From: an uncultured Lachnospiraceae bacterium | GTDB taxonomy: Bacteria > Bacillota > Clostridia > Lachnospirales > Lachnospiraceae | NCBI GenBank assembly: GCA_910586315.1 | Contig: CAJUIP010000036.1 | Span: 1 to 35,210 of the forward strand | DNA length: 35,210 bases | Direction: 5' to 3' | Shown here: in pieces, positions 1-7,900 of the stretch | Layout of the letters: each line of letters starts with the position of its first letter | How positions within the stretch are numbered: position 1 is the stretch's first letter | Translations under genes and position numbers: made by a program | Notes under the pieces: model-generated | Databases searched by the model: none | The model's input: the letters and a program-made list of their open reading frames with translations, nothing else | What the model was told of the DNA's origin: nothing

Positions 1-11
1 TGGTTAAGTAA

Positions 12-58
12 TATAGTTACAACTGTGAATGTTAGCACTCCTCAATTAAGAGTGCTAA
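12..58 (+). promoter_or_regulatory. CIRCE operator and probable promoter of the hrcA heat-shock operon
   Basis: A perfect CIRCE inverted repeat is present: TTAGCACTC at 32-40, a nine-base spacer, and GAGTGCTAA at 50-58. It lies 20 bases upstream of the hrcA start. TATAGT at 12-17 is a reasonable -10 element, in which case the -35 lies outside the window. In Firmicutes, dimeric HrcA binds CIRCE and represses the hrcA-grpE-dnaK-dnaJ operon, and heat or GroE shortage relieves the repression. The operator is certain by sequence; the exact -10 is inferred. Confidence 0.95.
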
Positions 59-77
59 TAAAAAGAGAGGTGAGTTC

Positions 78-1109
78 GTGGAGCTGGATGAGAGGAAGGA
101 AAAGATATTGAAAGCCATTATTCAGACGTATTTGGAGACAGGGGAGCCTGTTGGCTCGAGAACCATTTCCAAATACTCCGATCTGAAATTAAGCTCTGCA
201 ACGATCCGCAATGAAATGTCTGATCTGGAAGAGATGGGCTATATCATGCAGCCCCATACATCGGCGGGAAGGATTCCCTCGGATAAGGGATACCGGTTTT
301 ACGTGGATCAGATCATCCAGGAAAAAGACAACCAGGTGAATGAGATGCAGGAGCTGATGATTAAGCGCGTGGACCGTGTGGAGCTTTTGTTAAAGCAGAT
401 GGCTCAGATGCTGGCCAGCAATACCAACTATGCGACTATGGTCAGCGGCCCAAGTTATCACCAGACCAAGCTTAAATTTATTCAGCTTTCCAGGGTGGAA
501 GCGAGAAAGCTTTTGATTGTGGTGGTGGTGGAAGGGAATATTATCCGGAATTCTTTTGTAACTCTGGATGAGGAGCTCTCTGAGGAAGAGCTTCTGAACT
601 TAAATATTCTGCTTAATAACAGTTTAAACGGCCTTACCATTCAGGAAATCAATCTGGGCGTTATTGCTAAACTAAAAGAACAGGCAGGAATTCACAGGCA
701 GGTGGTGGAATTCGTTCTCAACGAAGTGTCTGAGGCTATCGGCTCTCAGGAGGAGGATTTACAGATCTATACCAGCGGAGCCACGAATATTTTCAAGTAT
801 CCGGAGCTTTCCGATACGAAAAAGGCCAGTCAGTTAATCAGTACACTGGAACAGAAGGAACTGCTGAAAGGACTGTTTGATGAGGTTCAGATTCCCTCAG
901 AGTCCGGTTCTGAAATTCAGGTATACATCGGAGATGAAACTCCGGTTCAGACGATGAAGGACTGCAGTGTGGTCACTGCCAACTATGTGCTGGGCGATGG
1001 ACTGCGCGGGACTATCGGCATTATCGGTCCCAAACGGATGGACTATGAAAAAGTAGTCGGCACTTTGCGGACACTGGTTTCGCAGCTGAACGAAACATTT
1101 AATAAATGA
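78..1109 (+). CDS. hrcA: Heat-inducible transcription repressor HrcA
   Basis: HrcA (343 aa) is the DNA-binding repressor of class I heat-shock genes and acts at the CIRCE operator seen just upstream, so the gene should be autoregulated. The N-terminus (about residues 1-75) is a winged helix containing EPVGSRTI, SSATIRNEM and PHTSAGRIPSDKGYRFYVD, all typical of the family. The remainder is the GAF-like and dimerisation region. The length matches the usual 340-350 aa. The start is GTG at 78, preceded by GAGAGG at 65-70. The gene is followed 15 bases later by grpE. Identity is certain from sequence and from position at the head of grpE-dnaK-dnaJ. Confidence 0.97.
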   Translation: MELDERKEKILKAIIQTYLETGEPVGSRTISKYSDLKLSSATIRNEMSDLEEMGYIMQPHTSAGRIPSDKGYRFYVDQIIQEKDNQVNEMQELMIKRVDRVELLLKQMAQMLASNTNYATMVSGPSYHQTKLKFIQLSRVEARKLLIVVVVEGNIIRNSFVTLDEELSEEELLNLNILLNNSLNGLTIQEINLGVIAKLKEQAGIHRQVVEFVLNEVSEAIGSQEEDLQIYTSGATNIFKYPELSDTKKASQLISTLEQKELLKGLFDEVQIPSESGSEIQVYIGDETPVQTMKDCSVVTANYVLGDGLRGTIGIIGPKRMDYEKVVGTLRTLVSQLNETFNK

Positions 1110-1124
1110 AAGGTGTAGAGATTA

Positions 1125-1751
1125 GTGGAAGATAAAGATTTGGAAAAAGAAGAAGAAAGAGAAGAAGAAACTTCAAACGACGTGAAACAGCAGGAGGAAA
1201 AGGAAGCCTGCTGCGAAGCGCCTGATAACGAAGCCCAAAACGAGGCGGAGGAATCAAAAAGCGCGGACGGAGAAGGAAAAAAAGAAAAGAAAGGTCTTTT
1301 TGGAAAGAAAAAAGACCCCAGAGACGCGCAGATCGAAGAGCTGACTGACCGCTTAAAACGGTCCATGGCTGAATTCGATAATTTCAGAAAGAGAACCGAG
1401 AAAGAAAAATCAGTCATGTATGAAATCGGAGCGAAGGATATTATTGAAAAGATCCTTCCGGTGGTGGATAATTTCGAGCGGGGGCTTGCGACCATTCCCG
1501 ATGACGCCAAAGGAACGCCTTTTGCGGATGGAATGGAGAAGATTTACAAGCAGCTTATAAAGACCCTGGACGATCTTGGCGTGAAGCCCATCGAGGCGGT
1601 GGGAAAAGAATTTGATCCCAGTTTCCACAACGCTGTCATGCATGTGGAAGACGAAAGCCTTGGCGAAAATATTGTGGCAGCGGAGCTTCAGAAGGGCTAC
1701 ATGTACAGAGAAACCGTTATTCGTCACAGTATGGTTCAGGTTGCAAACTAA
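1125..1751 (+). CDS. grpE: Nucleotide exchange factor GrpE
   Basis: GrpE (208 aa) is the cytoplasmic dimeric cochaperone that releases ADP from DnaK. The first 65 or so residues are an acidic, lysine-rich and probably disordered tail. A long coiled coil follows, with the family stretch RLKRSMAEFDNFRKRTEKEK at about 82-101. The C-terminal beta domain (about 150-208) contains FDPSFHNAVMHVED. The start is GTG at 1125 with AAAGGTG 9 to 10 bases upstream. The gene sits between hrcA and dnaK and should be co-transcribed from the CIRCE-controlled promoter. A minus-strand frame over this region is only a shadow of the acidic codons. Confidence 0.97.
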   Translation: MEDKDLEKEEEREEETSNDVKQQEEKEACCEAPDNEAQNEAEESKSADGEGKKEKKGLFGKKKDPRDAQIEELTDRLKRSMAEFDNFRKRTEKEKSVMYEIGAKDIIEKILPVVDNFERGLATIPDDAKGTPFADGMEKIYKQLIKTLDDLGVKPIEAVGKEFDPSFHNAVMHVEDESLGENIVAAELQKGYMYRETVIRHSMVQVAN

Positions 1752-1782
1752 TATTTCAGATAGATTCAGGAGGAAAAAAACT

Positions 1783-3651
1783 ATGAGCAAGATTATTGGT
1801 ATTGACTTAGGTACTACAAATAGCTGTGTTGCCGTTATGGAGGGCGGAAAGCCAACCGTTATCGCAAATACGGAGGGCGTAAGAACAACTCCGTCTATTG
1901 TGGCATTTACAAAGAATGGGGAAAGACTTGTCGGTGAGCCGGCAAAGCGTCAGGCCGTAACAAATGCGGACCGCACCATCTCATCCATTAAAAGACATAT
2001 GGGAACCGATTATAAGGTTGATATTGACGGGAAGAAATATACGCCTCAGGAAATTTCCGCGATGATTCTTCAAAAGCTGAAAGCGGATGCCGAGAGTTAT
2101 CTTGGCGAGAAGGTGACGGAAGCTGTTATTACAGTTCCGGCTTACTTCAACGACGCGCAGCGTCAGGCTACCAAGGATGCAGGTAAGATTGCAGGTCTGG
2201 ATGTGAAGCGTATCATCAACGAGCCGACAGCCGCGGCGTTAGCTTACGGCCTTGATAATGAAAAAGAGCAGAAGATTATGGTATACGACCTGGGCGGCGG
2301 CACCTTCGATGTTTCGATCATCGAAATCGGAGATGGCGTTATCGAGGTTCTGGCAACCAACGGCGATACCAGGCTTGGCGGTGACGACTTTGATAACCGC
2401 GTGACACAGTGGATGATTGATGAGTTTAAGAAAGCGGAGGGCGTAGATCTTTCCGGCGATAAGATGGCTCTTCAGAGATTAAAGGAGGCGGCTGAGAAGG
2501 CAAAGAAGGAGCTTTCCACAGCCACCACCACAAACATCAACCTGCCGTTCATCACGGCAACCGCAGAGGGGCCGAAGCATTTGGACATGAATCTTTCCAG
2601 AGCCAAATTTGATGAGCTGACGGTTGACTTAATTGAGAGAACCGCAATTCCGGTACAGAATGCGTTAAGAGACGCAGGTCTCACGGCTGCGGAGCTTTCC
2701 AAGGTTCTTTTGGTAGGCGGTTCCACGCGTATGCTGGCCGCACAGGAGAAAGTAAAACAGCTTACAGGTAAAGAGCCCAGCAAGTCCTTAAATCCGGACG
2801 AGTGTGTTGCCATCGGCGCCGGAATCCAGGGAGGTAAGCTGGCCGGGGATGCAGGCGCAGGCGATATTCTGCTTCTGGATGTAACTCCCCTTTCCCTGTC
2901 TATTGAGACCATGGGCGGTGTGGCAACCAAATTAATTGAAAGGAACACCACAATCCCCACAAAGAAGAGCCAGATCTTTTCTACTGCCGCTGACAATCAG
3001 ACTGCCGTTGATATCCATGTGGTACAGGGTGAGAGACAATTTGCCAGAGACAATAAGACGTTAGGCCAGTTCCGTCTGGACGGCATTCTTCCGGCAAGAA
3101 GAGGTGTTCCGCAGATCGAGGTTACCTTTGATATTGATGCCAACGGTATTGTAAACGTGTCCGCCAAGGATATGGGTACCGGAAAAGAGCAGCACATCAC
3201 TATTACCTCCGGCTCTAATATGTCCGATGCGGATATTGAAAAGGCCGTGAAGGAAGCTGCCGAGTATGAGGCGCAGGACAGGAAGAAAAAAGAAGCGATT
3301 GACGCCAGAAACGATGCTGACTCCATGGTGTTCCAGACGGAGAAAGCTCTGGAAGAAGTTGGAGATAAGATTGATGCCAACGACAAGGCAGCCGTTGAGG
3401 CAGATTTAAGCGCACTGAAGGAAGCTATAAACCGTGCTCCCATCGACCAGATGACAGATGCTCAGGTTGAAGATATCAAGGCCGGCAAGGAAAAATTGAT
3501 GCAGAGTGCACAGCAGCTTTTTGCAAAGGTTTATGAGCAGCAGGCTCAGGCCGCCCAGGGAGCAGGCTCTCAGGCAGGAGCAGAAAGCGCAGGCGGGGCA
3601 GGCTACGGCGATGATGTGGTAGATGGAGACTACAAGGAAGTAGAAAAGTAG
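1783..3651 (+). CDS. dnaK: Molecular chaperone DnaK (Hsp70)
   Basis: DnaK (622 aa) is the ATP-dependent Hsp70 chaperone working with DnaJ and GrpE. The N-terminal ATPase begins with IIGIDLGTTNSCVAVMEGGK. It carries the phosphate loop VYDLGGGTFDVSI and LLVGGSTRM, and lacks the insertion of Gram-negative DnaK, as expected in Firmicutes. The linker DILLLDVTPLSL precedes the substrate-binding domain and helical lid, and the gene ends with a Gly/Ala/Gln tail and DDVVDGDYKEVEK. The open frame continues upstream into grpE, but the real start is ATG 1783, with AGGAGG at 1768-1773 and a nine-base spacing. The gap to grpE is 31 bases, so one operon is likely. Confidence 0.98.
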   Translation: MSKIIGIDLGTTNSCVAVMEGGKPTVIANTEGVRTTPSIVAFTKNGERLVGEPAKRQAVTNADRTISSIKRHMGTDYKVDIDGKKYTPQEISAMILQKLKADAESYLGEKVTEAVITVPAYFNDAQRQATKDAGKIAGLDVKRIINEPTAAALAYGLDNEKEQKIMVYDLGGGTFDVSIIEIGDGVIEVLATNGDTRLGGDDFDNRVTQWMIDEFKKAEGVDLSGDKMALQRLKEAAEKAKKELSTATTTNINLPFITATAEGPKHLDMNLSRAKFDELTVDLIERTAIPVQNALRDAGLTAAELSKVLLVGGSTRMLAAQEKVKQLTGKEPSKSLNPDECVAIGAGIQGGKLAGDAGAGDILLLDVTPLSLSIETMGGVATKLIERNTTIPTKKSQIFSTAADNQTAVDIHVVQGERQFARDNKTLGQFRLDGILPARRGVPQIEVTFDIDANGIVNVSAKDMGTGKEQHITITSGSNMSDADIEKAVKEAAEYEAQDRKKKEAIDARNDADSMVFQTEKALEEVGDKIDANDKAAVEADLSALKEAINRAPIDQMTDAQVEDIKAGKEKLMQSAQQLFAKVYEQQAQAAQGAGSQAGAESAGGAGYGDDVVDGDYKEVEK

Positions 3652-4002
3652 GTTACAGTTCACGGGGCGGGGAAAAACGGATAAAAACAGGCGTAAAGCT
3701 TGCTTGTAAGACTGATTTTATCCGTTTTTCCACATCGGGCGAACGCCCGATGCTTCTTGTCCGCGGTACGCGGGCAAGAAGATGCCCCCTCCCGTGAAAA
3801 GCAACGAAAATAGGAATTAAGACAAAGACCATTATGAAACCGGGAAGAACGTCAGAAATGGCGTTCTTTCCGGTGTACGATGCATATAAGCAGAACAATC
3901 GTTCCGGCAGGTATGCGTGTTTCCTGCGCGGACCGCACGAAAACACAGCCGCGGCGGCGGGGCCTGGGCGCGGAAGTTTGAGTTTGAAAGGTAGACATAG
4001 AT
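3652..4002 (+). promoter_or_regulatory. dnaK-dnaJ intergenic region with stacked hairpins
   Basis: This 351-base gap has no convincing gene but is rich in inverted repeats. A 16-base arm starting at about 3670 (GGAAAAACGGATAAAA) pairs with its complement at 3716-3731. CATCGGGC at 3733-3740 pairs with GCCCGATG at 3745-3752. A 13-base arm at 3753-3765 pairs, with one G-U, with 3769-3781. CCGGGAAGAACG at 3840-3851 pairs, with one G-U, with 3862-3873. None is followed by a strong T run, so the region may act as a partial terminator, an mRNA stabiliser or processing site, or a repeat insertion. A short frame from 3834 overlaps the dnaJ start and looks spurious. Confidence 0.6.
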
Positions 4003-5142
4003 ATGGCAGAGAGCAAAAGAGATTATTATGAGGTCCTCGGCGTGCCGAAAGATGCAGATGATGCGGCGCTCAAGAAGGCGTACCGGGTTTTGGCAAAAAA
4101 ATACCATCCCGATGCAAACCCGGGAGACAAGGAGGCCGAGGCTAAGTTCAAAGAGGCATCTGAGGCCTATGGCGTCTTAAGCGATCCGGAAAAGAGAAGA
4201 CAGTACGACCAGTTTGGCCATGCGGCCTTTGAGGGCGGGGCAGGCGGAGCCGGAGGCTTTGGCGGCTTTGACTTTAGCGGAGCCGACATGGGGGATATTT
4301 TTGGAGATATCTTCGGCGATTTCTTTGGCGGCGGCAGAACCAGCCGGGGCAGAAGTAATGGTCCCATGCGCGGTGCCAATCTGAGGACAGGAGTCCGCAT
4401 TACCTTTGAGGAGGCCATTTTTGGCTGCCAGAAGGAGATTGAATTAAATTTAAAGGACGAATGTTCCAAGTGCCACGGTACGGGTGCAAAACCGGGAACC
4501 TCTCCGGTTACCTGCCCGAAGTGTAATGGAAAAGGAAAAATCGTTTATACCCAGCAATCCTTTTTTGGACAGGTGCAGAATGTACAGACATGTCCGGACT
4601 GTCAGGGAACAGGAAAAATTGTAAAAGAAAAATGTCCGGATTGTTATGGAACCGGATATATTTCCAGCAGAAAGAAAATCCAGGTTACGATTCCCGCGGG
4701 AATTGATAACGGGCAGAGCATCCGTATTGCCGGAAAGGGCGAGCCGGGTGTGAATGGCGGTGAACGGGGCGACCTTCTTGTAGAAGTGACTGTTTCCAAG
4801 CATCCGATTTTCAAGCGCCAGGAAACCACAATTTTTTCCACAGTTCCGATTTCCTTTGCCACAGCGGCTCTTGGCGGCCCCATCCGCATTAAGACTGTGG
4901 ACGGAGAGGTGGAATATGAGGTGAAGGCCGGAACCCAGACCGACACAAAGGTACGTCTGCGCGGAAAGGGTGTACCGTCTCTGAGAAATAAAAATATCCG
5001 CGGCGATCATTTTGTGACCCTGGTGATCACCGTACCGGAAAAGTTAAACGAAGAGCAGAAGGAAGCACTCCGCCGTTTTGACGACGCCATGAACGGCGTT
5101 GCTCCGGAGGGCGGAAAGAAGAAGCGCGGATTATTTAAATAG
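4003..5142 (+). CDS. dnaJ: Chaperone protein DnaJ
   Basis: DnaJ (379 aa) is the type I Hsp40 that delivers substrates to DnaK and stimulates its ATPase. The J domain (about 5-70) has the HPD motif inside KKYHPDANPGDKEAEAKFKE. The Gly/Phe-rich region spans about 76-115. Four zinc-binding CxxCxGxG repeats follow: CSKCHGTG, CPKCNGKG, CPDCQGTG and CPDCYGTG. The C-terminal substrate-binding domains contain GKGEPGVNGGERGDL and LRGKGVPSL. The start is ATG 4003, with a weak AAAGG about a dozen bases upstream. It is 351 bases from dnaK, so it may be read through from the CIRCE promoter or have its own. A good terminator follows. Confidence 0.97.
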   Translation: MAESKRDYYEVLGVPKDADDAALKKAYRVLAKKYHPDANPGDKEAEAKFKEASEAYGVLSDPEKRRQYDQFGHAAFEGGAGGAGGFGGFDFSGADMGDIFGDIFGDFFGGGRTSRGRSNGPMRGANLRTGVRITFEEAIFGCQKEIELNLKDECSKCHGTGAKPGTSPVTCPKCNGKGKIVYTQQSFFGQVQNVQTCPDCQGTGKIVKEKCPDCYGTGYISSRKKIQVTIPAGIDNGQSIRIAGKGEPGVNGGERGDLLVEVTVSKHPIFKRQETTIFSTVPISFATAALGGPIRIKTVDGEVEYEVKAGTQTDTKVRLRGKGVPSLRNKNIRGDHFVTLVITVPEKLNEEQKEALRRFDDAMNGVAPEGGKKKRGLFK

Positions 5143-5158
5143 AAATTCAGAAGGAAAA

Positions 5159-5201
5159 ACACTCTCAAGGCGGTGCAGCGGTTTTGAGAGTGTTTTTATT
5201 T
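5159..5201 (+). terminator. Rho-independent terminator of dnaJ
   Basis: ACACTCTCAA at 5159-5168 pairs with TTGAGAGTGT at 5184-5193, and a T-rich tract follows at 5191-5201. It lies 16 bases after the dnaJ stop and ends the heat-shock gene group. Confidence 0.88.
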
Positions 5202-5218
5202 CATTAGGAAAGGCCTTG
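5199..5218 (+). repeat. 20-base repeat, copy 1 (second copy behind glyS)
   Basis: TTTCATTAGGAAAGGCCTTG directly follows the dnaJ terminator. The same sequence with one change (GACC for GGCC) occurs at 25885-25904, again directly behind a terminator-like hairpin. Its function is unknown. Confidence 0.6.
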
Positions 5219-5232
5219 CCGGTTTACAGTTC

Positions 5233-5261
5233 TTGCCATACGTAAAAAACTATGCTATGAT
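5233..5261 (+). promoter_or_regulatory. Probable sigma-A promoter of the TauE/SafE permease gene
   Basis: TTGCCA at 5233-5238 and TATGAT at 5256-5261 are separated by exactly 17 bases. They lie about 65 bases upstream of the permease start and just after the dnaJ terminator, so the permease is probably an independent transcription unit. Confidence 0.75.
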
Positions 5262-5327
5262 ATTTTTTGATTTAATTTGTCCGTGGCCGGAAGGCAGGAG
5301 CGGGCTGAAATACGAGGGATAAAAAGT

Positions 5328-6077
5328 ATGGAACGGTTTTTTATTGTATGTCCGCTGGTATTTCTGGCGGGATTTGTGGATTCCATTGCGGGAGGCGGCG
5401 GACTTATTTCCTTTCCGGCCTATATGCTGGCGGGAGTTCCGGTCCATGTGATTCTGGGCACGTCAAAGCTAAGCTCTTTTCCTGGCTCCATAGTAGCGGC
5501 AGTTCGGTTCGCGAAAAACAAATATATCCGGTGGAAACTGGCGCTGCCCTGTGGAGTTATGGCTGTCATCGGCGCTTTTTGGGGAGCAAGCCTGGCTTTG
5601 CGGGTAGATGAAAAGCTCATTAAATCTTTGATGATCGTGGTTCTGCCTGTGGTGGCTTTTTATGTGCTGAGAAATAAGAATATGGGTGAGGACAGGACAG
5701 GGGAAGCTGTTTCATGGAAGAAAACTCTGCTGACGGGAATGACTGCCTCTCTGCTCATAGGCATGTATGACGGTTTTTATGGACCGGGTACGGGAACCTT
5801 TCTGATTCTGGTGTTTACAGGGCTTGTGAGGCTGGGTATGAAAGAGGCGGCCGGAATTTCCAAATTTATTAATTTGGCAGCGGACATATCTGCCTTGGGA
5901 ACGTTTTTTTTAGGAGGAAAGGTGGACTATGCCCTAGGAATCACAGCGGCTTTGTTCTGCATGGCGGGAAGTTATTTTGGCTCCGGCCTGGTTTTAAACA
6001 ACGGGCAGAAAATTGTTCGTCCGGTGGTTATGGCAGTGCTGGCGCTTCTTTTTGTAAAAATTGTAATGGGGCAATAA
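5328..6077 (+). CDS. TauE/SafE family sulfite/anion exporter-like permease
   Basis: A polytopic membrane protein (249 aa) of the TauE/SafE (former DUF81) family. Some members export sulfite, sulfoacetate or other small anions; the substrate here is unknown. About seven or eight hydrophobic segments can be seen. The N-terminal repeat carries AGFVDSIAGGGGLISFPAYM and GTSKLSSFPGS, and the second repeat carries GMYDGFYGPGTGTFLILVFT and AAGISKFINLAADISAL. Both are the duplicated motifs of the family. The frame is open from a TTG at 5277, but ATG 5328 with CGAGGGA about nine bases upstream gives the expected hydrophobic start. It has its own promoter and no functional link to neighbours. Confidence 0.88.
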   Translation: MERFFIVCPLVFLAGFVDSIAGGGGLISFPAYMLAGVPVHVILGTSKLSSFPGSIVAAVRFAKNKYIRWKLALPCGVMAVIGAFWGASLALRVDEKLIKSLMIVVLPVVAFYVLRNKNMGEDRTGEAVSWKKTLLTGMTASLLIGMYDGFYGPGTGTFLILVFTGLVRLGMKEAAGISKFINLAADISALGTFFLGGKVDYALGITAALFCMAGSYFGSGLVLNNGQKIVRPVVMAVLALLFVKIVMGQ

Positions 6078-6158
6078 AAATTCCCTGACAAAGGGCTTAT
6101 AAAGCCTGCTCCAGAAATTGCATTTAGATTATAGAAACAGCAGGAGGAAAGGCATTTT

Positions 6159-7115
6159 ATGAAATGGAAAAAATTCACCCTTAAAACTACTACAGAGGCC
6201 GTGGATTACTTAAGCGGCATGTTCGATGAAATCGGAATCCAGGGAATCGAGATTGAAGATAATATACCGCTTACGGAAAGCGAAACAAAGGGAATGTTCA
6301 TTGATATTCTGCCGGAACTCCCGCCGGACGACGGGACTGCGAAGGTCAGCTTTTATCTGGATGACGGCGATGATGCAGAGGCCATCCTAAAAAAGGTGGA
6401 GGCCGGAATTAAGGAGCTCCGCCAGTTTGTGGAGGTGGGAGAAGGGACGATTCTGGCCTCCGAGACTGAGGATAAAGACTGGATCAATAACTGGAAGCAG
6501 TATTTTAAGCCTTTTACTGTGGATAATATTTTAATTAAGCCCACCTGGGAAGAGATTCCCAAAGAGCATGAGGACAAGCTGTTAATTCAGATTGACCCGG
6601 GGACGGCTTTCGGAACAGGAAAGCATGAGACGACGCAGCTTTGCATCCGTCAGCTTGAAAAATATGTAAAGCCCGGCGATAAGGTGCTGGATTTGGGGAC
6701 AGGGAGCGGAATCCTTGGAATTACGGCCCTGAAGCTGGGGGCGGAATCCGTGTTTGGAACGGACCTCGATGAAAACGCAATTACCGCGGTCCATGAAAAC
6801 CTGAAGGCCAATGAGATTCCGGAGGAAAAGTTTGGAGTCATTCAGGGAAATATTATTGATGAAAAATCCGTACAGGACGCGGCGGGATACGAATGCTATG
6901 ATATTGCGGTTGCCAATATTCTGGCGGATATCATTATTATGATTCAGAAGGAGGTTCCCGTCCATATGAAAAAAGGAGGAATTTTCATCACATCCGGAAT
7001 CATTGACATGAAAGAGCAGGCAGTAAAGGACGCCCTCTCCGCCAATGAGGCCTTTGAAATTCTTGAGGTCACACGGCAGGGGGAATGGGTTTCTGTCACA
7101 GCCAGGAAAAAATAA
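6159..7115 (+). CDS. prmA: Ribosomal protein L11 methyltransferase PrmA
   Basis: PrmA (318 aa) trimethylates ribosomal protein L11 using S-adenosylmethionine. The N-terminal substrate-recognition domain begins MKWKKFTLKTTTEAVDYLSG. The Rossmann methyltransferase domain has the family hallmark DPGTAFGTGKHETTQLC at about 145-160. It also carries SAM motif I VLDLGTGSGILGITALKLGA, the acidic motif GTDLDENAI, and the catalytic-loop VANILADII. The start ATG 6159 has AGGAGGAAAGG just upstream. It is followed 26 bases later by rsmE, a frequent Firmicute pairing, so both ribosome-modifying enzymes are probably co-transcribed. Confidence 0.96.
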   Translation: MKWKKFTLKTTTEAVDYLSGMFDEIGIQGIEIEDNIPLTESETKGMFIDILPELPPDDGTAKVSFYLDDGDDAEAILKKVEAGIKELRQFVEVGEGTILASETEDKDWINNWKQYFKPFTVDNILIKPTWEEIPKEHEDKLLIQIDPGTAFGTGKHETTQLCIRQLEKYVKPGDKVLDLGTGSGILGITALKLGAESVFGTDLDENAITAVHENLKANEIPEEKFGVIQGNIIDEKSVQDAAGYECYDIAVANILADIIIMIQKEVPVHMKKGGIFITSGIIDMKEQAVKDALSANEAFEILEVTRQGEWVSVTARKK

Positions 7116-7141
7116 AAAAGGCGTATAAAAGGTCGTAGAGC

Positions 7142-7897
7142 ATGTATCATTTTTTTACGGAAACAGAATTCTTTACAGAATCCGAAGCCGTCATTACCGG
7201 CCCGGATGTGAACCACATTAAAAATGTTTTGCGGATGAAGCCGGGGGAGCGGATTCTTTTAAGTGACGGAAAGGGCACGAACTGTCTCTGTGAGCTGACG
7301 GAAATCGGCGTCAGTGAGGTAAAGGCAAGAATTCTTCCGGAGGAGGTGTCTGATACAGAGCTTCCCGTGGAAGTGACGTTATACCAGGGGCTTCCCAAGG
7401 CGGACAAAATGGAATTTATCATTCAGAAGTGTGTGGAGCTTGGAGTGACCAGAATTGTTCCTGTGGAAATGGCGCGGTGTGTGATGAAGCTGGATAAGAA
7501 GAAGGAAGAGGTTAAAAGAAAGCGCTGGCATGGAATTTCGGAAAGCGCCGCCAAGCAGTCCAAACGGATGATCGTACCGGAGATTTCCTCTGTGATGAAA
7601 TATAAAGACGCGATAAAGGAAGCGGCGGCCCTTGACCTTTCTCTTGTGCCCTATGAAGACGCGGAAAGTCTTGAGGGGGCCGGGGGCATGGAGCGCACAA
7701 GGACACTGATTAAAGCTTTAAGGCCAGGACAGAAATGCGCCGTATTCATCGGACCCGAGGGCGGTTTTTCCGATCAGGAAATCGAAGAGGCCCAGGAGGC
7801 GGGATTTCACATGGTAACATTAGGAAAACGGATTTTAAGAACCGAGACAGCCGGACTTTTTATCCTGTCCGCCATAGGGTTCATGCTGGAGGAATAG
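7142..7897 (+). CDS. rsmE: 16S rRNA (uracil(1498)-N(3))-methyltransferase RsmE
   Basis: RsmE (251 aa) is a SPOUT-class methyltransferase that makes m3U1498 in 16S rRNA. The N-terminal PUA-like domain contains ITGPDVNHIKNVLRMKPGE. The SPOUT knot has LYQGLPKADKMEFIIQKCVE, VELGVTRIVPVEMARCV, the glycine-rich FIGPEGGFSDQEIE, and the C-terminal VTLGKRILRTETAGLF. Length is typical (about 245-255 aa). The start is ATG 7142, placed 26 bases after prmA. It ends four bases before the cysteine desulfurase gene, so prmA-rsmE-desulfurase-thiI may be one operon. Confidence 0.95.
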   Translation: MYHFFTETEFFTESEAVITGPDVNHIKNVLRMKPGERILLSDGKGTNCLCELTEIGVSEVKARILPEEVSDTELPVEVTLYQGLPKADKMEFIIQKCVELGVTRIVPVEMARCVMKLDKKKEEVKRKRWHGISESAAKQSKRMIVPEISSVMKYKDAIKEAAALDLSLVPYEDAESLEGAGGMERTRTLIKALRPGQKCAVFIGPEGGFSDQEIEEAQEAGFHMVTLGKRILRTETAGLFILSAIGFMLEE

Positions 7898-7900
7898 AAA

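Noticed and set aside
1043..1790. Minus-strand open frames of 155 and 126 codons opposite grpE
   Set aside because: They mirror the lysine/glutamate-rich codons of grpE, lack ribosome binding sites, and lie wholly over certain genes.
3834..4031. 65-codon frame between dnaK and dnaJ
   Set aside because: It has no ribosome binding site, runs into dnaJ in another frame, has low-complexity Arg/Gly/Ala content, and its start lies at the foot of a hairpin.
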